This document shows, piece by piece, positions 25,042 through 34,704 of a DNA stretch of 50,288 nt. This DNA is from Algoriphagus sp. (GTDB lineage: Bacteria > Bacteroidota > Bacteroidia > Cytophagales > Cyclobacteriaceae), in NCBI GenBank assembly GCA_030729785.1, contig JANQWS010000091.1, positions 1-50,288 on the forward strand. Reading direction: 5' to 3'. The notes beneath the pieces were generated by a model that did no database searches, was not told where the DNA came from, and worked only from the letters and a program-made list of their open reading frames with translations. Both the position numbers and the translations under genes were made by a program. Each line of letters begins with the position of its first letter. Within the stretch, counting starts at the first letter, position 1.

Positions 25042-26009
25042 ACCAAGAAAATAAACGATCCATACTAGTAGGCCTGTTTGTCTTGATCGGGATAATCATA
25101 CTAGTCCTAGGCATCATGACCTTGGGTGGGCAGCAGAAAAAGTTTGTCAAAGCAATTCATGTCACTGCGGTATTTGATGATATTGGTGGACTTCAACCAG
25201 GAAATAACATTTGGTTTTCAGGAGTGAAGATTGGCACTGTTCGGAAAATTAACTTCTTCGGAGATTCTCAAGTGGAAGTGGAAATGAATGTGGAAGAGAA
25301 AGTGGTTGAGTTTATTCGCAAAAATTCCAAAGCGACAATCAGTTCAGATGGTTTGATTGGGAATAAGATTATTGTCATTTATGGTGGTACAACAGACTAT
25401 CCTTCGGTAGAAGAAGGAGATCGTTTGGAAGCGGTCATGCCTTTAGATACCGATAAAATGATGGAGACACTTCAAGAAAACAATAAGAATTTAGTAGATA
25501 TCACCAATGATTTGAAGGTACTTACTGGTAAAATTGCAGCTGGTGAGGGCATCGTCGGTGCGGTAATGACAGATTCTACCCTAGGGGTAAATTTCAGAAC
25601 TATTTTGAGCAATCTGGAGAGAGCCTCTACTAATAGTAATAATATGCTCGCTGACTTGGCAGATTTTAGCAATAAATTGAATCAGGAAGGTACTTTGGCC
25701 AATGATTTGGTAACAGATACATCCATTGTACCGGATTTAAAAGCTACCCTCGAAGGACTTCGACTAACGGTGGAAAATGCCCAAGTTTTGTCGAAGGAAT
25801 TTTCAACGATTACTGACAAACTCAACTCTTCTGACAATTCCCTAGGGTTACTTTTGAATGACCCTGATTTTGCGAAATCTTTGAAAAAAACAATGGAAAA
25901 TGCAGATTCAGCTTCCTACAACTTAAACAAAGGGATGGAAGCTCTTGAATATACTTGGCCTTTTAATAAGGGGTTCAAGAGAAAAGCAAAAGCGGAAGGA
26001 GGAAATTAA
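25038..26009 (+). CDS. mlaD: MlaD-like MCE-domain lipid-binding protein
   Basis: This 323-residue protein has one N-terminal membrane segment (about residues 8-28), then an MCE domain (about 36-115) with VTAVFDDIGGLQPGNNIWFSG and the characteristic V-K-I-G-TV step. A long helical, Asn/Asp/Thr-rich C-terminal part (about 130-300) could form the hexameric barrel or coiled region that guides lipids. It is longer than E. coli MlaD (about 180 residues), as is common for Bacteroidota MCE proteins. It should sit in the periplasm as a substrate-binding ring on MlaE. It ends the operon, 129 bp before pgi. Confidence 0.93.
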   Translation: MNQENKRSILVGLFVLIGIIILVLGIMTLGGQQKKFVKAIHVTAVFDDIGGLQPGNNIWFSGVKIGTVRKINFFGDSQVEVEMNVEEKVVEFIRKNSKATISSDGLIGNKIIVIYGGTTDYPSVEEGDRLEAVMPLDTDKMMETLQENNKNLVDITNDLKVLTGKIAAGEGIVGAVMTDSTLGVNFRTILSNLERASTNSNNMLADLADFSNKLNQEGTLANDLVTDTSIVPDLKATLEGLRLTVENAQVLSKEFSTITDKLNSSDNSLGLLLNDPDFAKSLKKTMENADSASYNLNKGMEALEYTWPFNKGFKRKAKAEGGN

Positions 26010-26138
26010 CAGTCTCTTCCCTGAGGTTGTGTTACGGATTATTCCCCTAAAGGCCTTAATTTTTAACGCTTTCCTGCTCCCCCTTATTCTTCTAGTTGTA
26101 TTTACCCGTTTTAGTACATTTTATTTGCTTTCAATTTT

Positions 26139-27782
26139 ATGCAAGCCATCAATCCTACCAGCACCGCAGCCTGGAGTAAGCTAGTTGACCTAGCGCAGAA
26201 CTATCAGCACCTGACCATCACTGAACTTTTTGATCAAAAAGACAGATTCGAAAAATACAGCTTAGAATTTGAAGATCTTTTGGTTGACTTTTCGAAGAAC
26301 CGTCTTCCAGATGATGTTTTTGAAGCCCTTCTTCAATTGGCACAGGAAGCAGCTTTGCCAAAGGCAATCGAAAGCATGTTTGTGGGGCAAGCAATCAATC
26401 AAACAGAAAATCGTGCTGTGTTGCATACAGCCTTACGAAACCGTTCCAACACCCCGATTTTGGTGGATGGGAAGGATGTGATGCCTGAGATCAATCAGGT
26501 GCTCTCACAAATGAAGGCCTTTGCGACTCAGATTCACCAAGGAACTTGGCTAGGCTATACCGGAAAGCCCATTACGGCACTAGTTAATATTGGTATTGGA
26601 GGTTCTGATCTTGGGCCAGTAATGGTCACAGAAGCTTTGAAAGCCTATCAAAATTCCAATTTGAAGCTGTATTTCGTGTCGAATGTGGACGGTACGCATG
26701 TTGCAGAAACCTTAAAACATGTAGATCCGGAAACTACTCTTTTCTTTATCGCTTCCAAAACCTTTACTACACAGGAAACGATGACCAATGCCCATTCTGC
26801 TCGATCTTGGTTTATGGAGCATGCCCATGACGAACATGCGATTGCCAAGCACTTCGTGGCTCTTTCTACCAATTCCAAGTTAGTTAGTGAGTTTGGAATT
26901 GATCCTCAAAATATGTTTACATTCTGGGATTGGGTAGGGGGTAGGTACTCGCTATGGTCGGCAATAGGACTTCCAATTGCTTGTGCAGTTGGGTTTGACC
27001 GATTCGAAGAGCTCCTCTCTGGCGCGCATTCGATGGATCGACATTTTAGGAACAGCCCATTGAATCAAAATATTCCTGTGATTTTAGCCTTGATAGGAAT
27101 TTGGAACACCAATTTCTTAGGGGCTACATCCGAAGCAATCCTTCCCTACGATCAATACCTACACCGTTTTGCTGCTTATTTCCAACAAGGCAACATGGAA
27201 AGTAACGGGAAATATGTAGGTAGAGATGGTAAAAAAGTAAATTACTCGACGGGTCCAATCATCTGGGGTGAGCCAGGTACCAATGGACAACATGCTTTTT
27301 ACCAATTGATCCACCAAGGTACGCACCTCATCCCTTGTGATTTTATCGCACCAGCCCAGTCGCATAATCCATTGGGAGACCACCATATCAAGTTACTGTC
27401 CAATTTTTTTGCACAAACGGAAGCCTTGATGAATGGAAAAAATCTAGCAGCCGTAGAAGAAGAAATGAAGAAGGCGGGCAAATCAAAAGAAGAAATTCAG
27501 CGCATAGCGCCACATCGGGTATTTGAAGGCAATAGACCTACCAACTCTATTTTGGTCAAGCAAATTACCCCGTATACGTTGGGACAATTGATTGCGCTTT
27601 ACGAACATAAGATTGCTACTCAAGGAATGATTTGGAATATTTTCAGCTTTGACCAGTGGGGAGTGGAATTAGGGAAGGTTTTGGCCAATGGTATTTTGCC
27701 GGAACTTGCCGGCGATGAACCTGTAAACTCCCACGATAGCTCTACCAATGGATTGATTAATGCATACAAAAGAATGCGCTAA
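26139..27782 (+). CDS. pgi: Glucose-6-phosphate isomerase
   Basis: This 547-residue enzyme interconverts glucose-6-phosphate and fructose-6-phosphate in glycolysis and gluconeogenesis. It has family motifs GIGGSDLGP in the first SIS domain, [13 protein letters not shown], the [16 protein letters not shown] signature, [11 protein letters not shown] and the C-terminal [12 protein letters not shown] with its conserved lysine. The length is that of the standard eukaryote/proteobacterial-type PGI. The start at 26139 follows a short AT-rich gap after mlaD. A strong terminator follows at 27810-27849. Confidence 0.97.
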   Translation: MQAINPTSTAAWSKLVDLAQNYQHLTITELFDQKDRFEKYSLEFEDLLVDFSKNRLPDDVFEALLQLAQEAALPKAIESMFVGQAINQTENRAVLHTALRNRSNTPILVDGKDVMPEINQVLSQMKAFATQIHQGTWLGYTGKPITALVNIGIGGSDLGPVMVTEALKAYQNSNLKLYFVSNVDGTHVAETLKHVDPETTLFFIASKTFTTQETMTNAHSARSWFMEHAHDEHAIAKHFVALSTNSKLVSEFGIDPQNMFTFWDWVGGRYSLWSAIGLPIACAVGFDRFEELLSGAHSMDRHFRNSPLNQNIPVILALIGIWNTNFLGATSEAILPYDQYLHRFAAYFQQGNMESNGKYVGRDGKKVNYSTGPIIWGEPGTNGQHAFYQLIHQGTHLIPCDFIAPAQSHNPLGDHHIKLLSNFFAQTEALMNGKNLAAVEEEMKKAGKSKEEIQRIAPHRVFEGNRPTNSILVKQITPYTLGQLIALYEHKIATQGMIWNIFSFDQWGVELGKVLANGILPELAGDEPVNSHDSSTNGLINAYKRMR

Positions 27783-27809
27783 ACTCCAGCCAATTAGTTC
27801 TAGTTCATC

Positions 27810-27849
27810 AAAAAATCCTTGAAGTATTCTCTCACTTCAGGGATTTTTT
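27810..27849 (+). terminator. Intrinsic terminator after pgi
   Basis: A 16-bp stem with one T-G pair (27810-27825 with 27834-27849) and an 8-nt loop ends in TTTTTT. It begins 28 bp after the pgi stop. A-run and T-run flanks could make it work in both directions, but only pgi needs it. Confidence 0.88.
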
Positions 27850-27958
27850 GTTTTGAATTAGTTGGGTTTGACAAGATTTACTATGGGGGAAACTCTAATG
27901 AATAATTTTTTTCAAACAATAGTTAGTTTCAGTTAGTTACTACTCCAAACCCCGGTCT

Positions 27959-28372
27959 ATGAAAGAGCTCCTTGAACTAAAAAAGACGAATGGAAATGGA
28001 AAAATTGATAAAAAAATCCTTTTTCAAGATCCGAAGCTATTGGTGAAAGATGCAGTATTTGTGCGGCACGAGGGGAGTTTGGTAAAAGTAAAGTTTGACG
28101 ATGTACTTTGGTTAAAAGGAGATGGAAACTACACCACTTTGATTACAAAAAGCGCAGTTTTTTCAGTTCGAAATATTTTAAAAGATTTTGAGGCAGTACT
28201 CCCGCCCAACCAATTTTTAAGAATTCATAAAAGTTACATTGTTCAAGTCTCAGAAATCCTTTCTATCAATACCAAAGAAGTGAAGGTCGGTAATGATCTA
28301 GTGCCAGTAGGGAGGACTTTCTACCACCAACTATTGAGTGGAATTAGAAAATTAGGAAGTTTTGGGGACTAA
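27959..28372 (+). CDS. Orphan LytTR DNA-binding regulator
   Basis: This 137-residue protein is essentially one LytTR domain (about residues 30-130). It carries the DVLWLKGDGNYTTL core, FLRIHKSYIV and the closing VPVGRTFYHQLL, all typical of LytTR proteins. There is no receiver domain or membrane segment, so it cannot be a standard response regulator. It may be controlled by expression level or by an unseen partner. No histidine kinase is nearby. It sits alone after the pgi terminator, and its 3' end overlaps the convergent queA by 4 bp. Confidence 0.9.
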   Translation: MKELLELKKTNGNGKIDKKILFQDPKLLVKDAVFVRHEGSLVKVKFDDVLWLKGDGNYTTLITKSAVFSVRNILKDFEAVLPPNQFLRIHKSYIVQVSEILSINTKEVKVGNDLVPVGRTFYHQLLSGIRKLGSFGD

Positions 28373-29577
28373 ACCCACAGCAAACTACTATCCCCATAGC
28401 TCAGGAAGCGGTAATTTGAGTCTAGTGCCTCCTGATAAATTTTCCTCCAGTCTTCTCCGACGAGGGCAGCAATTAATAAAACCAAGGTGGACCCTGGTTG
28501 ATGAAAATTAGTGATTACCCCATCGACCACTTGGAATTGATACCCAGGAAAAATAAATATAGAGGTAGTTCCAAAAAGGGTGTCTAAACCACGATGTTCC
28601 ATGTCTTTTTTAATCGCTTGCAGTGCCTCCTTTCGGGATGGAAGAAAGGGTCTGTTGGTATAGGGGGCTAATTTTTCTATTTCAAATTGGCTTCCTCTGT
28701 TTTCAATCAATTGAACCCCAAACCAATACAGACTCTCTAGTGTTCTCACCGAGGTAGTGCCAACTGCTATCACCTTTCCTGCATGGGAGAGGAGTTTTTC
28801 GATGGTTTCTTTTTTGATTTCCATCTGTTCACTGTGCATGGGATGCTCTTGGACCGACTTTACCTTGATTGGCTGAAAAGTTCCTGCACTCACATGAAGG
28901 GTCAAGGCCGCTTCTTGGATTCCTTTTTTTCGTAAGGATGTAAAAATTTCCTCTGTAAAATGTAGACCTGCAGTGGGCGCAGCTACTGCACCTTCTTTTT
29001 CAGAATAGACCGTTTGGTACCGTGATTTATCTTCTTCTAGTGCCTTTCGATTCAAATAAGGGGGGAGGGGTGTTTCTCCACAAGCTTCCACCAAATCTAC
29101 AAAAGCGATTTCTGAATTATCCCAAGAGAACTCAACTTGCTTTAATTCCTGGTTTACAAGTCGAGCGGTAAGTACAATTTCTTGTTTTCCAATTGTAATT
29201 ATGCCTTGAAGTGACTCAGTTACTTTCCACTTTTTGAGGTTTCCAATAAGCGTTTCCCAAATCACCGGTTTTTTCGAGGTCATGATTTCTGACATTACCC
29301 GAGTAGGTGCTACAGGTTGTAGTAAAAACACTTCGATGCGTGCTCCAGTCTGTCTTTGAAAAATCAGTCTAGCAGGAATTACTTTGGTATTGTTGTACAC
29401 CAATAGGCTATCGGCTTCTAAAAGTTCTGGGAGGTTAAAAAAATGACGATGGTGGATTGCCCCCTTTTTGTACTCTAATAGTTGGGAGCGATCTCGTTTT
29501 TCGAGGGGAAATTTAGCAATTCGTTCTTCTGGTAAATTATATTCGTAGTTTTTAAGATCAATGCTCTGGATTTCCAT
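28369..29577 (-). CDS. queA: S-adenosylmethionine:tRNA ribosyltransferase-isomerase
   Basis: This 402-residue enzyme transfers and isomerises the ribosyl moiety of SAM onto 7-aminomethyl-7-deazaguanine in tRNA, giving epoxyqueuosine. It begins with the typical YNLPEERIAKFPLEKRDRS segment and contains NNTKVIPARL, the AAPTAGLHFT motif, TLHVSAGTFQP and FHQPGSTLVLLIAAL. The length is slightly above the E. coli enzyme (356) because of an insertion in the N-terminal half. Other queuosine genes are not in the window. It is divergent from menC, with a candidate promoter box 20 bp upstream. Confidence 0.95.
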   Translation of the reverse strand: MEIQSIDLKNYEYNLPEERIAKFPLEKRDRSQLLEYKKGAIHHRHFFNLPELLEADSLLVYNNTKVIPARLIFQRQTGARIEVFLLQPVAPTRVMSEIMTSKKPVIWETLIGNLKKWKVTESLQGIITIGKQEIVLTARLVNQELKQVEFSWDNSEIAFVDLVEACGETPLPPYLNRKALEEDKSRYQTVYSEKEGAVAAPTAGLHFTEEIFTSLRKKGIQEAALTLHVSAGTFQPIKVKSVQEHPMHSEQMEIKKETIEKLLSHAGKVIAVGTTSVRTLESLYWFGVQLIENRGSQFEIEKLAPYTNRPFLPSRKEALQAIKKDMEHRGLDTLFGTTSIFIFPGYQFQVVDGVITNFHQPGSTLVLLIAALVGEDWRKIYQEALDSNYRFLSYGDSSLLWV

Positions 29578-29596
29578 TAGTTGGGCGTTTGGTCAA

Positions 29597-29604
29597 CAAA
29601 TATA
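29597..29604 (-). promoter_or_regulatory. Candidate -7 box (TATATTTG on the minus strand) for queA
   Basis: The plus-strand CAAATATA reads TATATTTG on the minus strand, an exact TAnnTTTG match. It is 20 bp upstream of the queA ATG at 29577, within the 71-bp divergent gap. No clear -33 element is seen. Confidence 0.4.
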
Positions 29605-29629
29605 ATCAACTGGTTTAACCCTTTTCACC

Positions 29630-29637
29630 TACTTTTG
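29630..29637 (+). promoter_or_regulatory. Candidate -7 box (TACTTTTG) for menC
   Basis: TACTTTTG matches TAnnTTTG exactly, but it ends only 11 bp before the ATG at 29649, so the leader would be very short. It shares the short divergent gap with the queA box. Confidence 0.35.
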
Positions 29638-29648
29638 GTTACACATTC

Positions 29649-30731
29649 ATGAGTTTACCTGCGAGTCTAGAATTTTCGTATTTTAAAAGAACACTCCTTT
29701 TTCAATTTGAGGCAGGTACTTCCCGTGGGGTGCTGCATACCCGTGATGTGTATTGGATCAAGGTGCAAGGAAAAGGGAACTTAGGTCATGTAGGATGGGG
29801 TGAAGCAGCTCCATTAGCGGGACTGAGTCCAGATTTTGGGCCCGATTTTGAGAATCAATTAAGTGCTGTTTTACTTCAAGCGAGGAATAGATTCTGGGAT
29901 TTAGAAGAAGAAGCCACGCTTAAGCAGGTAAAAGAATTGGTCCCTTTTTCACTGCCTTCTATTCGGTTTGGACTAGAAACAGCCCTTCTCGATTTAGTAC
30001 ATGGGGGCATAAAGCGGATACTACCCAATGCTTTTTTTGATCAAGGAATCCCCATTCCAATCAATGGTCTAATTTGGATGGGTACGAAGGAATTTATGCT
30101 TCAGCAGATCAGCCAAAAGTTGAGCGCAGGGTTTTCTTGTTTGAAAATGAAAATAGGAGCAATTGACTTTGAGCAGGAACTTGAATTACTTCACTACATT
30201 CGGCAAAAGAAAAGCGCAAGTGAACTTACCTTGCGGGTAGATGCCAACGGTGCTTTTTCTACGGCAGAAGTACTTTCAAAATTGGAGCAGTTGCGGGAGT
30301 GTCAGTTGCACAGTATTGAGCAACCTATCCGAGCAGGACAGTGGAAAGCGATGCGTGAATTAGCCCTTCAAAGCCCCGTCCCTATTGCTTTGGATGAGGA
30401 ATTGATTGGTCGATCTAACAAGGAGGAAGTATTGCAGTTCATAAAACCTCAGTTTATCATCCTAAAGCCCAGCTTATTGGGAGGAATAGCAGAAACCCGG
30501 GAATGGATTCAACTGGCTGAAAGTATGGAAATTGGTTGGTGGATGACTTCTGCCTTAGAAAGTTCGATTGGGCTCAATGCCATCTCACAGCTTGCATCCC
30601 ACTACCGTCCAAGTTTGCCTCAAGGTTTGGGAACTGGCCAATTGTACCACAATAATTTAGGCTCTCCATTGCAAGTAATTCAAGGTACTATCCAATACCT
30701 GAAAGAAAATACTTGGGAAACACCCGCATAA
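29649..30731 (+). CDS. menC: o-Succinylbenzoate synthase (enolase superfamily)
   Basis: This 360-residue enolase-superfamily enzyme dehydrates SHCHC to o-succinylbenzoate in menaquinone synthesis. The catalytic set is present: Lys166-x-Lys168 (LKMKIG), metal ligands Asp198 (VDANG), Glu224 (SIEQP) and Asp249 (ALDEE), and Lys273 (LKPSLLGG). The length and motif spacing fit MenC or the closely related dipeptide epimerases. The MenC reading is preferred because Bacteroidota respire with menaquinone, but no other men genes are adjacent, so an L-Ala-D/L-Glu epimerase remains a minor alternative. It stands between divergent queA and a convergent PAP2 gene. Confidence 0.87.
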   Translation: MSLPASLEFSYFKRTLLFQFEAGTSRGVLHTRDVYWIKVQGKGNLGHVGWGEAAPLAGLSPDFGPDFENQLSAVLLQARNRFWDLEEEATLKQVKELVPFSLPSIRFGLETALLDLVHGGIKRILPNAFFDQGIPIPINGLIWMGTKEFMLQQISQKLSAGFSCLKMKIGAIDFEQELELLHYIRQKKSASELTLRVDANGAFSTAEVLSKLEQLRECQLHSIEQPIRAGQWKAMRELALQSPVPIALDEELIGRSNKEEVLQFIKPQFIILKPSLLGGIAETREWIQLAESMEIGWWMTSALESSIGLNAISQLASHYRPSLPQGLGTGQLYHNNLGSPLQVIQGTIQYLKENTWETPA

Positions 30732-30771
30732 GTTTTCTTGAAAGAAAAGTCTGAATTACCTTCAATTACCT

Positions 30772-31347
30772 TTATTCAAGTATTTTTTGAATAATTTTTC
30801 TTTTTACGACTACCACTAACAACCAAGAGAAATAGGCAGCTAGTACTCCAACTAATGCCCCAAAAAATACATCAAGTGGATAGTGTACCCCTAGGTAAAT
30901 CCGTGTATAACTGACTAGGAGGGAATAAAGAAATAACCAAGCAATCGCTTTTTTTTGTTTTCCTAATTTGAGTGTAAGGAAAGTCGCCAATCCAAAGGTA
31001 TTGGCAGCATGGGAAGAGACAAATCCATACAATCCTCCACATCGCCCATAAAGGTGTACTAACTCTTCCCACCTTGGGTCGTGGCAAGGCCTAAGCCGTT
31101 CAAAATAGGGTTTCATTAATCCAGAACTCAATTGATCTGCTAGCAAAATGGTAAGCATTAATCCCCCAATTACCCAAGCACTATTTTTGGGGTCTGTCCG
31201 GTAAATTAGGTAAAGGAGTAAGAGGTATAAGGGGATCCAAGTAATTGTTTGTGTGAGTTGCAAGAATATTGGATCCAAGGCCTCCGAGTGGAAAGAGTTT
31301 AGCCAAAGAAACGCTTCCTCGTCCCAATTTTTGATCCGCTCTAGCAT
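30772..31347 (-). CDS. PAP2-family membrane phosphatase
   Basis: This protein of about 191 residues has around five membrane segments and a complete PAP2 signature. Lys79-x6-Arg86-Pro87 lies in motif 1, Ser-Ser-His at 111-113 in motif 2, and Arg149-x5-His155-x3-Asp159 in motif 3. Such enzymes dephosphorylate lipid phosphates such as undecaprenyl pyrophosphate or phosphatidic acid, with the active site on the periplasmic side. I take the ATG at 31347, which overlaps the hemF stop by 7 bp. An earlier Met at 31365 would add six residues. It is the last gene of the tamL-hemF-PAP2 run. Confidence 0.9.
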   Translation of the reverse strand: MLERIKNWDEEAFLWLNSFHSEALDPIFLQLTQTITWIPLYLLLLYLIYRTDPKNSAWVIGGLMLTILLADQLSSGLMKPYFERLRPCHDPRWEELVHLYGRCGGLYGFVSSHAANTFGLATFLTLKLGKQKKAIAWLFLYSLLVSYTRIYLGVHYPLDVFFGALVGVLAAYFSWLLVVVVKRKIIQKILE

Positions 31348-32255
31348 GGGTTGTAAGTAAGCCAATCGATTTCTTTTTTAAGGTGTGCTTGCGTGAATGC
31401 CTCTGGGCTTCCTGGTTGTGGTTCGTGTTGGTAGGCCCATTCAGCTTGGGGAGGCATACTCATAAGGATGCTTTCGGTCCGTCCATTGGTATCTAAGCCA
31501 AATTTGGTCCCAGCATCCCAAACCAAATTAAATTCCACATAACGTCCGCGACGGAGTGCCTGCCAGGCTTTTTGTTCGGTTCCAAAAGGTAGGAGGGCAT
31601 TCTTTTTCATAAAAAAGGAATATACCTCAGGGAATAATCTCCCCAAGGCAAGACTAAAGTCCAAGATTTCTTGAAATTGATCATCCGAGGTAGCACTTAG
31701 ACGATCGTAGAATATACCTCCAATTCCTCGGGTTTCTTGACGATGCTTTAGAAAAAAGTAATCATCTGCCCAATTTTTAAATTTGGGGTAATATGTGCTG
31801 TCAAACAAATCACAGGTTTCCTTTAAGCGTTGATGGAAATAGGCGGCATCTTCAGGAACAATGTAATGTGGGGTGAGGTCTATTCCACCTCCAAACCAAT
31901 GGGTGCCGTCTTCCATTTCAAAATACCGGATATTCATGTGGATGATAGGTACCAAAGGGCTGAAGGGATGTAAAACTATAGAAACACCTGTGGCAAAGAA
32001 ATTACCTGATTCCAATGCCAACTTATCAGCAATTTTTTTTGGTGTAGGTCCATGTACAGCGGAGTAGGCTACCCCTCCTTTTTCTATGATTAAGCCCTGT
32101 TGAAAAATACGGGTTTGGCCTCCTCCTCCCTCTTCACGTATCCAAGCGTCTTCTTTGAAGGTTCCTTTCCCATCTCCTGCTTCAAGTCCTTGACAAATGT
32201 ATTCTTGCATTTGCTTGTAAAGCGCTGCAATTTCTTCTTTTGATTTTCTTGGCAT
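31341..32255 (-). CDS. hemF: Oxygen-dependent coproporphyrinogen III oxidase
   Basis: This 304-residue cytoplasmic enzyme uses O2 to decarboxylate coproporphyrinogen III to protoporphyrinogen IX in haem synthesis. It matches the HemF family through GGGGQTRIF, SIVLHPFSPLVPIIHMNIRYF, WFGGGIDLTPHY, GIGGIFYDRL, RRGRYVEFNLVWDAGTKFGL and the SMPPQAEW segment. The open frame extends to 32321, but the ATG at 32255 gives the normal N-terminus. It starts 13 bp after the tamL stop. Use of the O2-dependent form points to an aerobic organism. Confidence 0.97.
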   Translation of the reverse strand: MPRKSKEEIAALYKQMQEYICQGLEAGDGKGTFKEDAWIREEGGGGQTRIFQQGLIIEKGGVAYSAVHGPTPKKIADKLALESGNFFATGVSIVLHPFSPLVPIIHMNIRYFEMEDGTHWFGGGIDLTPHYIVPEDAAYFHQRLKETCDLFDSTYYPKFKNWADDYFFLKHRQETRGIGGIFYDRLSATSDDQFQEILDFSLALGRLFPEVYSFFMKKNALLPFGTEQKAWQALRRGRYVEFNLVWDAGTKFGLDTNGRTESILMSMPPQAEWAYQHEPQPGSPEAFTQAHLKKEIDWLTYNPC

Positions 32256-32268
32256 AAGTGAATTAAAC

Positions 32269-34686
32269 TTAAAATGGGTATCCAATCCCAAAATTAAATA
32301 CAGTTTGCCCTTTTTCACCAAAGGGTTTGTTGAAACGAAGGTTGTCTAAGATCCAACGTTCTCCTTCCGGTCGAGCTGGATCCACAGCTTTGGTAGCAAG
32401 GTCAAGACGAATGACTAAAAAATCAAAATCCATGCGGAGACCTATCCCTGTACCAATTGCAATTTCTTTGTAAAATCGATCGTATCTAAAATCTGCACCA
32501 GGGCGAGCATCGTCTCTACCAATCATCCAGGAATTGCCGGCATCCAAGAATAGAGCCATGTCGAAGTAACTAACTAGTTTTTTACGGTATTCCAACATGC
32601 TTTCTAGAATCATTTCAGCAGGTTGTTCATTCGTATAATCGTAGCTTCCACCCGAACCTGTCAGTGGGGTATAACTACCAGGTCCAAGTCTTCTCGCTTG
32701 CCAAGCTCGAATACTAGTTCCTCCTCCGGCGAAGAAATACTTTTCATAAGGTAAAATGCCTGCACTGACTCCATAAGGGCGGGCCATGCCAAAATTGAGT
32801 CGGTATGCTAGGGTTTGCTTTTTGGAAATTGGATAATACCGTCTATAATCAATTTGACCTTTAAGCCATTGGAAATTGGCATAGCTGATCTCTGGAGAAT
32901 CATTTCTTCGAACATTGGTGAAATTAAGGGTGGTACCACCACTTTCACCAAAAATCCGAAGTAGGGATGCTTTTCGTGCGGAAAAGTCCCCATATCGGTT
33001 AAAGTTAATGAGCGTTTGTCCAGAAAAGCTACTGATTAAAGAGGGAAGGAAGGACCAAATTAAGTTGTTGCCATTCGTTTGCAGATTTTCAAGAATAGTT
33101 AAAAACTCATCTTGTATAAATGGGGTACGTATATAGCTGATATCTGCAGCATTGACGGTGAACGATTGTCGATTATTTCGTGTAGACCAAGTATATCCCA
33201 ATTGCCCATTGATTGCATTTCGGTTGTATTCGGGGCGATTGGTGCTTAAGTAGCCAAATTGAACTCGGGTGTTTGGATTGTATTTCCCGTATTTTTGGAG
33301 CGAACTAGGTGCAAATGGAATTAAGAAACGAGGAAAAATCACAGACACTGAAGTATTGACTTCACTGCTTTGATATACCCCTTGACCTGTAGCGGATGCT
33401 ACTCCTTCCAATCCTGCTCTAAAATTAAGTTCCAATACCTCCCCTGCTCGAAATAGATTTCTATTTCGAATCGCGGTACTAAAAAAAGGACCTGGAAGCT
33501 GTTCGGTAATGGTCATTCCCAATTGATTGGTCAACTGGTACTTTTGATTGGGTTGGGTAAATATGGATGCAGTCAGCGAGGTACCCAACGTATCAAAAGT
33601 AATGTTGACAAAGCGGAATAAATCCAAGCTATTGATAAGCCGCTGCGTTTCCAAAGCATCTGTTCTATTGTAAGGGCTTCCTTTCTTCATTTGAATCCTT
33701 GAAGCAAGGGTTTTTGCTGAATAACGATCTCTATAAAAGGAAAAATCCACTCCCTCGTAGTGTGTTTGAATTTGGCGATCTGCAAATTCATCCGTAGGAG
33801 GATTGATTCGCAACCGAATGGTATCAAGGGTGTACACGCGATGACTCTCTGAAAAAGTAGGCTTTTGAATTACCTGCTCTAATCGGATAGTTTTGGAGGA
33901 AGTATCTTGGTAGGCAATGTAATTGACATAGGACTTTGAAAACATGTAGTAGCCTTTGTTTTTCAATAATTCTTCCAAACGATTCCGTTCAGCAGCGATG
34001 TTGTCTTGGTTGTAAATCTGTCCTTTTTTTAAAAAAGCGTTAGCCGAATACGTCGTGAGTAGTTTTTTAATTTCTGGGTTGTCCGTACGTGTCAAGACGG
34101 AATCTAACACGTAAGCATCACTTTCATCGATTCTATAGGTCACAAATGCTTTTTTATTCTTTGTTGCCACGTTGTAATCAACTTTGGCGTCAAAAAAACC
34201 ATGATTGATTAAATAGCCTTTCATGTTCTTTGCAGACTTTTCTACCAACATACTATCCAGGAGGACAGCAGGATTTCCAGTTCTCATGAATGCATTTCCG
34301 TATTCAAGAATAATGTCAAAGCTTTCGAGTTTGTTCCTTAGTTTTTCCTCTTTTCGTTTATAGCTCAGTGCTTCTCCTTGACTTTCCTTTGTTTGCTGAA
34401 GTTCGCGCAACTGTTCATAGGTCTGGAGTCTTTTTTTAGCGATTTTACTACTGTCAAAAAAATGTTCGCCCAATCGAAACAAGGAGACGCCGAATGAACT
34501 CCCTAAAATCCGGGTGTTTGGTTCTTGCTCGAGGAGTTGCTGTAGCGCGTCTTCATCTGCTTTATTTATGCCAAGTAGGACGTTGTCATAAACAACAAAT
34601 TTACCTTCCTCCAAATTTCTCGTCAGAGAGCAGCCTAGGCAAAGCCATAGTAGACTGAGAAAAAGTATATATTTGGAGGATTTCAA
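32269..34686 (-). CDS. tamL: TamL-like outer-membrane BamA/TamA-family lipoprotein
   Basis: This 805-residue Omp85-superfamily protein has a lipoprotein-like signal sequence with Cys19 (LWLCLGC) and then POTRA-like repeats to about residue 360. A C-terminal 16-strand-type barrel contains the FFAGGGTSIRAWQARRLGPG lid motif and ends in FNFGIGYPF. The lipidated TamA variant is the Bacteroidota TamL type, thought to work with TamB in outer-membrane assembly or lipid transfer. TamB is not in the window. The start appears to be TTG (34686). No in-frame ATG fits, and a stop (TAG) lies just upstream at 34710-34708. The divergent gap to the next gene is only 18 bp. Confidence 0.88.
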   Translation of the reverse strand: MKSSKYILFLSLLWLCLGCSLTRNLEEGKFVVYDNVLLGINKADEDALQQLLEQEPNTRILGSSFGVSLFRLGEHFFDSSKIAKKRLQTYEQLRELQQTKESQGEALSYKRKEEKLRNKLESFDIILEYGNAFMRTGNPAVLLDSMLVEKSAKNMKGYLINHGFFDAKVDYNVATKNKKAFVTYRIDESDAYVLDSVLTRTDNPEIKKLLTTYSANAFLKKGQIYNQDNIAAERNRLEELLKNKGYYMFSKSYVNYIAYQDTSSKTIRLEQVIQKPTFSESHRVYTLDTIRLRINPPTDEFADRQIQTHYEGVDFSFYRDRYSAKTLASRIQMKKGSPYNRTDALETQRLINSLDLFRFVNITFDTLGTSLTASIFTQPNQKYQLTNQLGMTITEQLPGPFFSTAIRNRNLFRAGEVLELNFRAGLEGVASATGQGVYQSSEVNTSVSVIFPRFLIPFAPSSLQKYGKYNPNTRVQFGYLSTNRPEYNRNAINGQLGYTWSTRNNRQSFTVNAADISYIRTPFIQDEFLTILENLQTNGNNLIWSFLPSLISSFSGQTLINFNRYGDFSARKASLLRIFGESGGTTLNFTNVRRNDSPEISYANFQWLKGQIDYRRYYPISKKQTLAYRLNFGMARPYGVSAGILPYEKYFFAGGGTSIRAWQARRLGPGSYTPLTGSGGSYDYTNEQPAEMILESMLEYRKKLVSYFDMALFLDAGNSWMIGRDDARPGADFRYDRFYKEIAIGTGIGLRMDFDFLVIRLDLATKAVDPARPEGERWILDNLRFNKPFGEKGQTVFNFGIGYPF

Positions 34687-34704
34687 GATTGAATTGGAAG
34701 AGGA

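Noticed and set aside
30733..30755. TTTTCTT-GA-AAGAAAA hairpin after menC
   Set aside because: The stem is nearly all A/T with a 2-nt loop and no following T-run, so it would be an unstable terminator.
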